Origin: Sedimentibacter sp. MB35-C1
GTDB lineage: Bacteria; Bacillota; Clostridia; Tissierellales; Sedimentibacteraceae
Assembly: GCF_030913635.1 (NCBI RefSeq)
Contig: NZ_CP133188.1
Span: forward strand, 2,356,001 to 2,420,000
Length of the DNA stretch: 64,000 nucleotides
Direction: 5' to 3'
Below the pieces are notes generated by a model, which did no database searches, was not told the DNA's origin, and saw only the letters and a program-made list of their open reading frames with translations. This document shows positions 1-8,487 of this stretch, one piece after another; the first letter of the stretch is position 1; each line of letters opens with the position of its first letter. The translations under genes and the position numbers were made by a program.

Positions 1-719
1 GAAATGTTAAAGCTTGATGATAAACCGTCACGTATTGCTGTTATGGACGTAACATCTGAAGATGTACCAGAATATTGAAATCCTAAAATCAAAAATGTTA
101 CAAGAGCAATTACATATGCTGTTACAGTTGTGGGAAGCATTGCCTTTACGTGAGTAAATACGTCAGTTCCTGAAACTGCAGGAGCAAGGTTTGTAGTATC
201 TGACAGTGGTGACATTTTGTCGCCGAAATATGCTCCGGAAATTATTGCTCCGGCAGCTACGGGAGCAGGTATTCCCAATCCCTTTGATATTCCCATCAGT
301 GCTATTCCTATAGTGCCTGCTGTACCCCAGCTTGTACCTGTTGCCAGTGATGTAATTGAACATATAATAACAGTGGCAACCAGGAAAATGCTCGGTTTTA
401 AAATGGCAAGCCCGTAATAAATCATGCTTGGAACAACACCTGCTAACAACCATGTACCTATAAGAACGCCTATGATGGCCAGTATAATTATGGCTTGCAG
501 AGCTTTATAAATACCGTCAAACATTGACTTTTCAATTTCATTCCATGAATAGCCCAATCTGAATGCTATTAATACAGAAAACAAAGTTCCTATCAACATT
601 GGGATGTGGGGATTAGCTTCGTATTTAGCTATGCCTATTCCCATTACAATAATTAAAAATCCAAAAGAAAGCAAAGCTTCCCATAAGTAAGGTTTTCTTA
701 CAACCTTTTCTTGTTTCAT
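1..719 (-). CDS. NhaC-type Na+-coupled transporter, N-terminal part (gene runs off the window)
   Basis: Integral membrane antiporter of the NhaC superfamily, whose members exchange Na+ for H+ or carry organic substrates such as lysine, methionine or malate/lactate. The 239 visible residues contain several hydrophobic helices and two family signatures: GTSWGTAGT (about 128-136) and GDKMSPLSDTTNLAP (about 166-180). The ATG at 719 follows a TTGGAGG ribosome site. The 3' half lies outside the window. A sigma-54-type promoter lies about 50 bp upstream, and the adjacent gene encodes a sigma-54 activator, so regulated expression is likely. The substrate is not decided by the sequence; an amino acid is plausible because the neighbouring kinase has an amino-acid-type sensor domain. 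Confidence 0.9.
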   Translation of the reverse strand, partial: MKQEKVVRKPYLWEALLSFGFLIIVMGIGIAKYEANPHIPMLIGTLFSVLIAFRLGYSWNEIEKSMFDGIYKALQAIIILAIIGVLIGTWLLAGVVPSMIYYGLAILKPSIFLVATVIICSITSLATGTSWGTAGTIGIALMGISKGLGIPAPVAAGAIISGAYFGDKMSPLSDTTNLAPAVSGTDVFTHVKAMLPTTVTAYVIALVTFLILGFQYSGTSSDVTSITAIRDGLSSSFNI

Positions 720-765
720 TAATATACCTCCAAGTATTTAATAAATTATTTCACATATAACATTC

Positions 766-781
766 AGCAATTACCATGCCA
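766..781 (-). promoter_or_regulatory. Sigma-54 (RpoN) promoter for the NhaC-type gene
   Basis: Read on the minus strand the site is TGGCATGGTAATTGCT. It matches the sigma-54 consensus TGGCAC-N5-TTGCW with one difference, and the invariant GG and GC dinucleotides have the required spacing. Predicted transcription start is near 755, leaving a leader of about 36 nt before the ATG at 719. A sigma-54 enhancer-binding protein is encoded directly upstream. Confidence 0.75.
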
Positions 782-846
782 GTTTTAGACAAAATTCGCT
801 AAGTTAACGTATACCCGACTTGTAGCAACGCTTTCATAAAATTAAA

Positions 847-882
847 ATAACTTGAAATATTTAAAAAAATATTTCAAGTTAT
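847..882. promoter_or_regulatory. Perfect 15-bp inverted repeat: activator site or terminator
   Basis: Arms 847-861 and 868-882 (ATAACTTGAAATATT and its complement) are perfectly complementary around a 6-nt loop. The repeat lies about 75-110 bp upstream of the sigma-54 promoter, the usual position of an enhancer for an NtrC-type activator. It also lies just after the stop codon of the regulator gene and is followed on the minus strand by a T-rich run, so it may be that gene's terminator. It could serve both roles. Confidence 0.6.
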
Positions 883-931
883 TAATTTGGGCAATTTTTT
901 TCCATGCGAGTGAAATTTTTTGCCTACTTTA

Positions 932-2272
932 TTATTTTAGGCCGTATTCTGCAATTTTATTAAAAAGTTGTCTTCTGCTTATGTCCATCATTTCTGCTGC
1001 CTTAGTTATATTACCGTTGCACTTTTCAAGAATGTACTTAATATACTTAGTTTCTGCAATTTGTCTTACATCTTTCAGTGTCTTTACTTCGAGGTTTTCA
1101 TCTCGAAAAATTCTTAAATCAGGAAGGTCAGCTTTTCTGATAGTACCGTTTTCGCTTAATACAACAAGTCTTTCAATAATGTTTTTCAATTCTCTTATGT
1201 TTCCGGGAAAATCGTAAATAATTAATGATTCTATTAAACCATCTTCTATTCTACTTATTTTCTTTTTCATTTCTTTTTGTGCTTGATTAAGAAAAAAACG
1301 AATTAATTCAGGTATATCCTCTTTTCTTTCTCTAAGAGGAGGCACCTCTATGGTAATAGTATTTATACGGTAAAATAAATCTTCACGAAATTTACCGTCC
1401 TTGATTTCTTCGGACAGCTTTTTATTTGTCGCACTTACGAGGCGAATATCTGCATAAATACTTTTGTTGCTTCCTATTCGTTCAAATGTCCTGCTTTCCA
1501 AGACTCTTAAAAGCTTTACTTGTGTATTCAGCGAAAGTTCTCCTATTTCATCCAGGAAAAGAGTACCGTTATCGGCTTCCTCAAATCTTCCCACACGTTT
1601 TTCTATTGCTCCTGTGAAGGCGCCTTTTTCATGTCCAAATAATTCTGATTCCAAAACACCTTCTGAAAAAACTTGACAGTTTACAGCAATAAAATTTTCA
1701 TTCTTTCTTCCGCTCGTCTGATGTATATACTTAGCAATAACTTCTTTTCCCGTTCCGGACTCTCCAAGTATAAGAATGTTGGAATTGCTTGCAGCAGCTT
1801 TCTCTGCTATTTTAAGCATGTTCTTAAATTTAGCATTATTGGAATCAATTAGATAATCAAAATTATTAAGTTTCGCGCGTATTGCCCTATTGCTGTTTTC
1901 CAGAGTTTTAATTTTTACGAGCTTCTCTATTTCTTTGAGTATTACTTCGGGGTCACTTCCTTTTATGAAATAGCTGAATGCTCCAAGTTTCATGGCGTTT
2001 ACGGCAGAATCAATCGTACCAAAGCCTGTTACTATTATTACTTCTGATGGTATATTGCTTTCTTTTAAATATTTTAAAAGCTCAATTCCATCCATACCGG
2101 GCATTTTCAAATCGGTAATAATCAGATCAAAGCTTTGCTCCTTAACTATTGATAAGCACTCTTCAGCAGATATTGCTACATATGTTTCGTATCCTTTATC
2201 TTCAAATATAATTTTATAAACATCTCTGAAGTCTTCTTCGTCATCGACAACCAATATTCTAAAATCAACCAT
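932..2272 (-). CDS. Sigma-54-dependent response regulator, NtrC/AtoC type
   Basis: Cytoplasmic two-component transcription activator of 446 residues, normal length for the family. The receiver domain (about 4-118) has phosphoacceptor Asp54, acidic Asp10/Asp11, Thr82 and Lys104. The AAA+ domain (about 140-375) has Walker A GESGTGKE (170-177), the sigma-54-contacting GAFTGA loop (217-222) and Walker B FLDEIGE (239-245). A Fis-type helix-turn-helix occupies about 405-445. The stop codon of the sensor kinase gene lies only 1 bp upstream, so they form one operon. The nearest sigma-54 promoter serves the divergent-function NhaC-type transporter gene downstream, the likely target. Confidence 0.95.
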   Translation of the reverse strand: MVDFRILVVDDEEDFRDVYKIIFEDKGYETYVAISAEECLSIVKEQSFDLIITDLKMPGMDGIELLKYLKESNIPSEVIIVTGFGTIDSAVNAMKLGAFSYFIKGSDPEVILKEIEKLVKIKTLENSNRAIRAKLNNFDYLIDSNNAKFKNMLKIAEKAAASNSNILILGESGTGKEVIAKYIHQTSGRKNENFIAVNCQVFSEGVLESELFGHEKGAFTGAIEKRVGRFEEADNGTLFLDEIGELSLNTQVKLLRVLESRTFERIGSNKSIYADIRLVSATNKKLSEEIKDGKFREDLFYRINTITIEVPPLRERKEDIPELIRFFLNQAQKEMKKKISRIEDGLIESLIIYDFPGNIRELKNIIERLVVLSENGTIRKADLPDLRIFRDENLEVKTLKDVRQIAETKYIKYILEKCNGNITKAAEMMDISRRQLFNKIAEYGLK

Positions 2273-2273
2273 T

Positions 2274-4256
2274 TTATTTTTCCTCTAATTTAAATTTTAA
2301 TTTAAACTCTGTTCCTTCGCCTGCTCTGCTTTCAACACTTATTTCTCCGTTTATTTTTGAAAGCTCATTGTAGACTATGAACAAACCCAATCCTGTTCCA
2401 TTACCGACATTCTTTGTGGTAAAAAACGGGTTAAATATGTGTTCTAAATTATGTTTTTCAATTCCTTGTCCGTCATCTTTAAAAATTATATATAAATAAT
2501 TTCTGCATGTACTGCAGCTGATTGTTATAGTTCCTCCATATGATACGGCATCAATTCCATTTGACAAAAGGTTTAATATTATATGCGTAAGAGATTCCAG
2601 CCTTGTGTAAAATTCTATACTGTCATCACATATAACAGTGACGTTAACATTTTTAGCTGTTATGGATTCTTTTTCCAATGCAATAATGTCATTAATTGTT
2701 TTCTTTAGTGGTATACACTTAATATCATCATTTTTTCTTGAAAAATTAAGGAGGTTTTCAACCATCTTACTTGCGCGAAGAACTGCGGATTCAATGCTTG
2801 TTAAAGCCTTATCCATCAATTCATCTCTATAAGGCATCCTGCTTTTAAGTACATATGAATAGTTTCTAATTATTCCTAAAGGATTTCTAATTTCATGAGC
2901 TAAACCTGATGCCAGCTGGCCGACAGCTATCATTTTATTTTGCTGCAGCAATTGTGTTCTGCTTATTATTTCGTTTGTATTATCTTCTATCGATATAAGA
3001 AGTCTGTTTTTTTCGGATTCAAGAACAGTAATATAGTAATTATAGTGCCTGCCGTTAAACACTGTTTCACTTACCTTATTAATCAGTTTTATATCAATTG
3101 TATCAAGAAGCGGAATATTATTGTAGCTGCATCCTATAAGATCATATTTGTTTTTATGAAGCATATCAGTAAATGATTTATTTATGTATTCAATGCGTCC
3201 GTATTTATCCAAAACAATTAAAAAATCAGACAATGCATCGAAAGTTAGTTGAAGGTCGTTCTTGCTTTTCGTAAGCTCAATGGTTCTTTTTTTTACCTGC
3301 TTTTTTAAAAAATAGGTCCATATAGAAATCCATCCCGCTATAGCTGCAAGAAATAACAATACTATTATCAGTAGAAACATAACCTGAGCATTTAATCTGT
3401 CTTTATGCACCGGTGTTGAAAGGCCAAACCATTTTTGCTGAATTTTAGGCGCGAAATCACTCTTTTTTAAATCAAGTATGGCTTTATTAAGAATGTTCAC
3501 CAGTTCGGGCTTTGACTTGGTTACCCCTATGCATATATCCAATTCATACAGTGGTTCGCTCAATATATTAATTTTATCTTCTATGCTTAAATCACCCATA
3601 AAATATATAATTATGGGTTCATCACCGATTATTGCATCAACTTCTCCTCTAAGGAGTTTATTAATGGCTTCAAGATAATCAACGGTAGTGATGATTTCAG
3701 CATCCGGCATGTTATTTGCCGTATAACTGGCGGCATAATCACCGGCTTCTATTGCGATTTTGTGTCCGTTTATATCTGATATATTTGTGATTTCATTGTT
3801 ATCACTTCTGGTTATAACTATTGCTCTGAGCTTGTATATACTTTTTGTAAATGACAGATATTCTTCCCTTTCTTTACTTTTAAATAATTCTATCATATCG
3901 GATTCGCCGGACACAACACTTTGCACTGCTTCTTCCCAAATTTTCGGAACAAATTCGATCTGAGTATTTAACTCGATGGACAATGCTGACACATAGTCCA
4001 GTATGAATCCTTTATACCTGCCGGTATATTTATCTTGGAACGAAAACGGAGGTGCATTATTATCAGTACAATAATATAATACACCTTTTTCATCCAGATA
4101 CTCAGTTTCCTCTGTTGAAAAGTCCTGCGAGTATTTTATATATTCATAAATATTTAAGTCATAGACAGTTTTAATAAATTGATTAACTGCAAAAGTAATT
4201 ACAGAAGAAGAAATCAATATCATTAAAAAAATCCATTGTTTTTTTGAATTATGCAT
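2274..4256 (-). CDS. Sensor histidine kinase with extracytoplasmic substrate-binding-protein domain
   Basis: Membrane sensor kinase of 660 residues. An N-terminal membrane segment (about 9-27) leads to an external SBP_bac_3 domain (about 50-275) of the type used by amino-acid ABC binding proteins. A second membrane helix (about 293-317), a PAS domain (about 330-430), a HisKA dimerisation domain with phosphoacceptor His454 in GLAHEIRNP, and an HATPase domain (N box NLLSN near 562-566, DDGQG near 594, GTGLGLF) follow. It pairs with the downstream NtrC-type regulator. The domain layout implies direct sensing of a small extracellular ligand, probably an amino acid or similar; the ligand is not known. 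Confidence 0.93.
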   Translation of the reverse strand: MHNSKKQWIFLMILISSSVITFAVNQFIKTVYDLNIYEYIKYSQDFSTEETEYLDEKGVLYYCTDNNAPPFSFQDKYTGRYKGFILDYVSALSIELNTQIEFVPKIWEEAVQSVVSGESDMIELFKSKEREEYLSFTKSIYKLRAIVITRSDNNEITNISDINGHKIAIEAGDYAASYTANNMPDAEIITTVDYLEAINKLLRGEVDAIIGDEPIIIYFMGDLSIEDKINILSEPLYELDICIGVTKSKPELVNILNKAILDLKKSDFAPKIQQKWFGLSTPVHKDRLNAQVMFLLIIVLLFLAAIAGWISIWTYFLKKQVKKRTIELTKSKNDLQLTFDALSDFLIVLDKYGRIEYINKSFTDMLHKNKYDLIGCSYNNIPLLDTIDIKLINKVSETVFNGRHYNYYITVLESEKNRLLISIEDNTNEIISRTQLLQQNKMIAVGQLASGLAHEIRNPLGIIRNYSYVLKSRMPYRDELMDKALTSIESAVLRASKMVENLLNFSRKNDDIKCIPLKKTINDIIALEKESITAKNVNVTVICDDSIEFYTRLESLTHIILNLLSNGIDAVSYGGTITISCSTCRNYLYIIFKDDGQGIEKHNLEHIFNPFFTTKNVGNGTGLGLFIVYNELSKINGEISVESRAGEGTEFKLKFKLEEK

Positions 4257-4365
4257 GATATCCTCGGAAACTAAAAAATTATTATTTACTTATTATTACC
4301 ATTATTAAAAATTATACCACATATGTGAGAGCCGCAACAGTATATTCAAGATTAATATATTCTTA

Positions 4366-4830
4366 TTATTTCTGCGTTTTTCCTGTAACATGATCTATGC
4401 TTATTTTATAAACTTTTGCTGAGTTTTTTGCTTTATCTATGTACTCCAGTCCCTTATCAAGATAGTCACCAGAATATTTTTTAATTAATTCCACAAGCGC
4501 ATTATATTTTTCTTCTTCGCAGGCTTCAGAGGCTTTTCCGAACAAAATTACACTTTTGTAATTAGTATCAAATTTTTCAGGCAGTAATTCAACATCATGA
4601 TATACGCAAAATGAAACTTTGCTGCTATTTTTTATGTTACTAAGCTTTTGTCCGTCCTTTGCACAGTGAAAATAAATGCTGTTGTTTAAATAAACGTAGT
4701 TTAAAGGTACTCCATATGGATATCCATTTTCACATATTGTAGATAGTATTCCTACTTCGCCCCTTTTTAATATTTCTATACTTTCTTCAGCAGACATTTG
4801 CTTGTCTTTTCTTCTCATTTTATGAAACAT
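4366..4830 (-). CDS. Pyridoxamine 5'-phosphate oxidase-like FMN-binding split-barrel protein
   Basis: Small cytoplasmic flavoprotein-fold protein of about 154 residues resembling the NimA/PNPOx-like family, members of which include nitroimidazole-resistance reductases. Typical features are the N-terminal MRRKDK followed by EVGILSTICENGYPYGVPLNYVY and the YFHCAKDGQK stretch. I chose the ATG at 4830, which sits 8 nt after GGAGG (4839-4843); an in-frame TTG at 4845 lies inside that ribosome site. It ends 109 bp before the sensor kinase gene start and follows the MFS gene closely. The substrate is unknown. Confidence 0.85.
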   Translation of the reverse strand: MFHKMRRKDKQMSAEESIEILKRGEVGILSTICENGYPYGVPLNYVYLNNSIYFHCAKDGQKLSNIKNSSKVSFCVYHDVELLPEKFDTNYKSVILFGKASEACEEEKYNALVELIKKYSGDYLDKGLEYIDKAKNSAKVYKISIDHVTGKTQK

Positions 4831-4854
4831 ATCGTTTTCCTCCAAAAATATAAT

Positions 4855-6000
4855 TTAACTTTTTTTTACTGACAAAACATTAAACCATTTATTCATTGTA
4901 AGCAACATAACCGCAAAAGCTGCAGAGCTAACTATAAAAGGAAGAGCTATATTATTTTGAAAAAGTAGTCCTGCTGCAACAGGTCCGATAATTGTTCCTA
5001 TGTTTCCCGCCATTGTGTATTTACCGATTGCTGTACCTCGTGATTCCATAATATCAGATGAAAACATTCCTTTTAATGAAATATCAAGCAAGACTACGGC
5101 TATGCAATAAACTGTCCAGAAAATGCCAAATGTGTAGATATTCTTAATAGCTGTAAGAACAATTAAACATAAAACAAGCATAATAAGTGATGTTTTAACT
5201 GCTCTATACCTACCGATTGTATCACTGATTTTTCCGAGCTTTTCATAAGCAAATGCAATTACAACTGCCGGAATTAAAAAAGCAATTCCTGTTTCCAGCA
5301 AATCCGAATTAAATTTATTGGCTATGTACAAAACAAATATTGATGAAACAATACTTGTAAAAATCTTAATTATTAAATTTAATATTAATATATTTTGCTT
5401 TAAAAAATTAAAATTAAATTTCGTATTAGTATAATCATATTTTACATTTTTAATAAAAATAATTGAATATATTGTTGAAATGAGTGCGGCTGCCGAACAA
5501 ATTTTAAAGATATAAGACCAACCATCCATGAAATCAGAGTAATTAAATATAATGAAGCAAAGGGCCACACCTACAAGGCCTCCTTTTTCTTCATATCCGC
5601 CGATTTTTCCATAATTATGTCCCAGGTTGTTGTTCAGGTCAGCCACCATACTGAAGCATGATATACTGAGGCATACACCTGCTATAGATTGAAAAACGCG
5701 TGCTGTGTAAAGATGACCTATATCTTTGGAATAGGAATATAGCAAATATGATAATGCATATAGCAGCAGCCCTGCTATAAGTACGGTCTTCCTTCCATAC
5801 CTATCTGATATTCTTCCTACATAAAGCCTCATTAAAACTAAAAAAAATGAAAAAATGGAAAAGAGCCCTGTAATTTGTACTGGTGTATATCCAAGACTCA
5901 TTGTATACATTGGAAGAAGCAAATCCATGAATGTCAAAGGTAATGACACTAAAATTAATGGAATTGCCAGTCTGTCTATCGATCCATTAGTGTTGTTCAT
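4855..6000 (-). CDS. MFS transporter (drug-efflux type)
   Basis: Major facilitator of 381 residues with about 12 hydrophobic helices. The loop between helices 2 and 3 carries the family motif GRISDRYGRKT (about 62-72). Length and motif suit a small-molecule/drug:H+ antiporter, but no substrate can be named. The ATG at 6000 follows a GGGGG ribosome site. It stands between acetyltransferase genes and the PNPOx-like gene, all on one strand with short gaps, so the group may be co-transcribed. Confidence 0.88.
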   Translation of the reverse strand: MNNTNGSIDRLAIPLILVSLPLTFMDLLLPMYTMSLGYTPVQITGLFSIFSFFLVLMRLYVGRISDRYGRKTVLIAGLLLYALSYLLYSYSKDIGHLYTARVFQSIAGVCLSISCFSMVADLNNNLGHNYGKIGGYEEKGGLVGVALCFIIFNYSDFMDGWSYIFKICSAAALISTIYSIIFIKNVKYDYTNTKFNFNFLKQNILILNLIIKIFTSIVSSIFVLYIANKFNSDLLETGIAFLIPAVVIAFAYEKLGKISDTIGRYRAVKTSLIMLVLCLIVLTAIKNIYTFGIFWTVYCIAVVLLDISLKGMFSSDIMESRGTAIGKYTMAGNIGTIIGPVAAGLLFQNNIALPFIVSSAAFAVMLLTMNKWFNVLSVKKS

Positions 6001-6027
6001 AAATACCCCCGAAACCTTAAATTATAA

Positions 6028-6534
6028 TTAAAATAATAGTTTTCCCATTAAATATTCGTTGCAGTATTTTTTGTCTATTAATATAGACATTTCTTTTGTA
6101 CCTTCAAGTTTAAAACCTAACTTATTGTACAATGAAAGGGCTCTCTTATTGTGGCTTACAACCGTAAGTTCAAGCCTTTTTACATCGTTTTCTGATGCCC
6201 ACAGAAATACTTGATGAAATAATTCACTGCCTATTCCCCTTCCGCAATATTTCTCAAGAATTCCTACAACTATGACGGCAGAATGCTTAGTCCTGATAAA
6301 TTTTTCTCTTACAGCAATAATAAACCCTATTATGCTTCCGTTAATTAAAGCAACATAACATGCATCCTTATTGTTTATAATACTTTGGATATTATTTCTT
6401 ACAAGATCCAGATCTAGTATTCGTTCCCCTTTCTCATACAGCATATATCTGGCTTCATTATCAAGAGTATTAAGAAAGCGGCAAAATTCTTGCGTATCTT
6501 CAACAGTTCTTTCCCGTATTTCTACATTTGTCAT
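6028..6534 (-). CDS. GNAT family N-acetyltransferase (RimI-like), GNAT 1 of 5
   Basis: Acetyl-CoA-dependent N-acetyltransferase of 168 residues. The acetyl-CoA pyrophosphate loop (motif A) is seen as CGRGIGSELF near residues 108-117, followed by the usual SHNKRALSLYNKLGF segment of motif B. The start ATG at 6534 has GGTAGGA upstream. First of five GNAT genes between 6.0 and 9.9 kb. The acceptor (peptide, amine or antibiotic) is not predictable from sequence. Confidence 0.9.
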   Translation of the reverse strand: MTNVEIRERTVEDTQEFCRFLNTLDNEARYMLYEKGERILDLDLVRNNIQSIINNKDACYVALINGSIIGFIIAVREKFIRTKHSAVIVVGILEKYCGRGIGSELFHQVFLWASENDVKRLELTVVSHNKRALSLYNKLGFKLEGTKEMSILIDKKYCNEYLMGKLLF

Positions 6535-6552
6535 AGCATCCTACCTTTGTTT

Positions 6553-7086
6553 TTAATCTATAAGCATGCCCATAAGCAAGGAATCATAAAATTTTCCGCT
6601 AATACATATATCCCTCTTTATAATTCCTTCCTCGGTAAAACCAAGTTTTTTATATAATTTTATTGCGCGTTCATTGTCGCTTCTGGTTCTTAAATTAATT
6701 TTTCTGATTATTCCCGAGCCCTTGCTCCAGTTTATCATATATTTAATAAACTCTTCACCTATACCGTATCCCCAGTAAGCTTTTGAAACGCTTATGCCAA
6801 ATTCTCCTGTATGCTCTGTTCTTTGTCTGTTCCCTGCATTGAAAGTCAAGTTTCCTACAACTTTTCCGTTTACTTCCGCAATAATGGACAGGGCATTATT
6901 TTTTTTTAATACTGTTTCAATATATTCTTCTTCCTGCTCTGCACTCATGCCGAACTGTCCTGCACCAAACGATAAAAAGTCAGACTCACTGCCTATGTAG
7001 TTCATGTATTCTACCAACGCTTTTGCATCTGATTTGTCAGTCTTTCTGATTACTACTTTTTCGTTATTAATGTTTAACTCTTTCAT
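6553..7086 (-). CDS. GNAT family N-acetyltransferase, GNAT 2 of 5
   Basis: Acetyltransferase of 177 residues resembling the RimL/ribosomal-protein-acetylase-like branch (Acetyltransf_3 style). Motif A appears as YWGYGIGEEF near residues 109-118 and motif B as SDNERAIKLYKKLGF. A strong AAGGAGG site precedes the ATG at 7086. It ends 18 bp before the next GNAT gene, which suggests a shared transcript. It is related to its neighbour in architecture, but the two are clearly diverged, not a recent duplication. Confidence 0.9.
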   Translation of the reverse strand: MKELNINNEKVVIRKTDKSDAKALVEYMNYIGSESDFLSFGAGQFGMSAEQEEEYIETVLKKNNALSIIAEVNGKVVGNLTFNAGNRQRTEHTGEFGISVSKAYWGYGIGEEFIKYMINWSKGSGIIRKINLRTRSDNERAIKLYKKLGFTEEGIIKRDICISGKFYDSLLMGMLID

Positions 7087-7126
7087 TATGTGTAACCTCC
7101 TTATTATAATTACAACATTCTATAAT

Positions 7127-7663
7127 TTAGGTTAATCTAAATTCCAGTTGGCAGTCAAATGGTTCATTTTCAACCATTTTTTTGTTATATTCCTCAGCTT
7201 CCCTGCATCCAAGTGATTTGTAAAATGTTTGCGTTTCTTGTGAAGAATGTGCAGATATATAAAGCTTTTTTGCCCCCATCTCCTTTGCGTTTTTACAGGA
7301 CAAGGAAAATAATTTTTTACCGATTCCTATCCCCCTTTTATCAAATGATACGTGAATGCTTGAAAGCTGCAAGTATTCATTTTGCCCACCGAACAAATTA
7401 TTTTCAACAGATGCAAATCCTGCAAGCAAATTATTGCAAAATGCACCGATAACTCTGCCTCCTGTAGCTATTGTATTCTGAAGACATTTGACTAGATACT
7501 CATATTCCTCAGAAGTCCACTGCTCAACAAAAGCAATATCCTTTAACTGCCATTTGCCGTTTTCTTTGCGCCAGCATTTTTTTACATCTTGATATCTGTT
7601 AAAATTTGCGAATAAATGAGTAGTTATTTCATTTATATTTAATTCTCTAATAGTTATATTCAA
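7127..7663 (-). CDS. GNAT family N-acetyltransferase, GNAT 3 of 5
   Basis: Acetyltransferase of 178 residues. Motif A reads KRGIGIGKKLF and is followed by AKKLYISAHSSQETQTFYKSLG, where the SSQE form is typical of one GNAT branch. The initiation codon is TTG at 7663, supported by GGGAG at 7671-7675 with 7-nt spacing; no ATG is better placed. The gene is separated by 53 bp from the nucleoside phosphorylase upstream. Acceptor unknown. Confidence 0.88.
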   Translation of the reverse strand: MNITIRELNINEITTHLFANFNRYQDVKKCWRKENGKWQLKDIAFVEQWTSEEYEYLVKCLQNTIATGGRVIGAFCNNLLAGFASVENNLFGGQNEYLQLSSIHVSFDKRGIGIGKKLFSLSCKNAKEMGAKKLYISAHSSQETQTFYKSLGCREAEEYNKKMVENEPFDCQLEFRLT

Positions 7664-7716
7664 TATTGTACTCCCAGTATAATTTTAAATCTAAAAATTA
7701 TGAATTTCAGCTGCTA

Positions 7717-8469
7717 TTATAGCATTGCGGCTATATTGAGAGCTGTACGAAGATATGCATCATATGTGTCCGAAGGCACTTTTCCCATTGTTCTTGAGTC
7801 CCAGCATATGCCGTCCAAGGTATCTTCCGCGTAAAGAAACTGGAAGACATCGACGTTTCTGAATTGTCCGACTGCCATAACAGATGCACATTCCATATCA
7901 ACGGCAAGACATCCTTCTGATTTCCTTTTTTCCATGTTACCTCTTGTTTCTCGGTACAGAGCATCCGTAGTCCATGTTTTTGTTATAATATTGGGAAGTT
8001 TCAATTCCTCAAAAATTTCTGAAATTTTGCTGGCAGTTTTAACATTTATATAATCCCCTTCAGGAGCATAATGGTAGCTGGTTCCCTCATCTCTGTAAGC
8101 ATCTGAAGGAATTATAAAATGACCTGGAGCAATATTTTTATCAAGAGTACCGCAGGAACCAAAAAAAATAAATTTTTCTCCGCCTCTTGCAATTACTTCT
8201 TCCATGCATGCAGCCGATCCGGCACCTCCCAGCAGAGTGTTGTATACGGCTATGCTTTTACCTTTATAGGTGACTTCATATATAGGAATCGTATAGCCCA
8301 TGTTCATTTCACCTATGCACTTTGAACCGTTCATTTCTTTTACAAGTTCAAGCACCTTATCTTTAAATGTCACTACAACAGTTTTCGGAAATCTGTCTGA
8401 TTTTTTTACTACGTCAGTTGCCTTTAACACTTCCTCTGAATTTATATCAAATGAACTAACTATGCTCAT
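7717..8469 (-). CDS. Nucleoside phosphorylase (uridine phosphorylase / PNP superfamily)
   Basis: Cytoplasmic enzyme of 250 residues that would cleave a nucleoside with phosphate to a free base and ribose 1-phosphate. The phosphorylase fold is evident from GGAGSAACMEEVIARG, FFGSCGTL and the substrate-binding VDMECAS motif (about residue 191) containing the catalytic Glu/Met pair. GDYINVKTAS and the late ED(T)LD segment also fit. The ATG at 8469 has AAGGGGG upstream. It is embedded between two GNAT genes rather than in a nucleoside operon, so its substrate (uridine or purine nucleoside) is uncertain. Confidence 0.88.
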   Translation of the reverse strand: MSIVSSFDINSEEVLKATDVVKKSDRFPKTVVVTFKDKVLELVKEMNGSKCIGEMNMGYTIPIYEVTYKGKSIAVYNTLLGGAGSAACMEEVIARGGEKFIFFGSCGTLDKNIAPGHFIIPSDAYRDEGTSYHYAPEGDYINVKTASKISEIFEELKLPNIITKTWTTDALYRETRGNMEKRKSEGCLAVDMECASVMAVGQFRNVDVFQFLYAEDTLDGICWDSRTMGKVPSDTYDAYLRTALNIAAML

Positions 8470-8487
8470 AAATCCCCCTTATATTAT

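Noticed and set aside
852-1217. Plus-strand open frame opposite the response regulator gene
   Set aside because: It lies antisense to a clear NtrC-type coding region, has no ribosome site and reads like a shadow with hydrophobic bias.
7159-7452. Plus-strand open frame opposite a GNAT gene
   Set aside because: Antisense to a well-supported gene, no family resemblance and no ribosome site.
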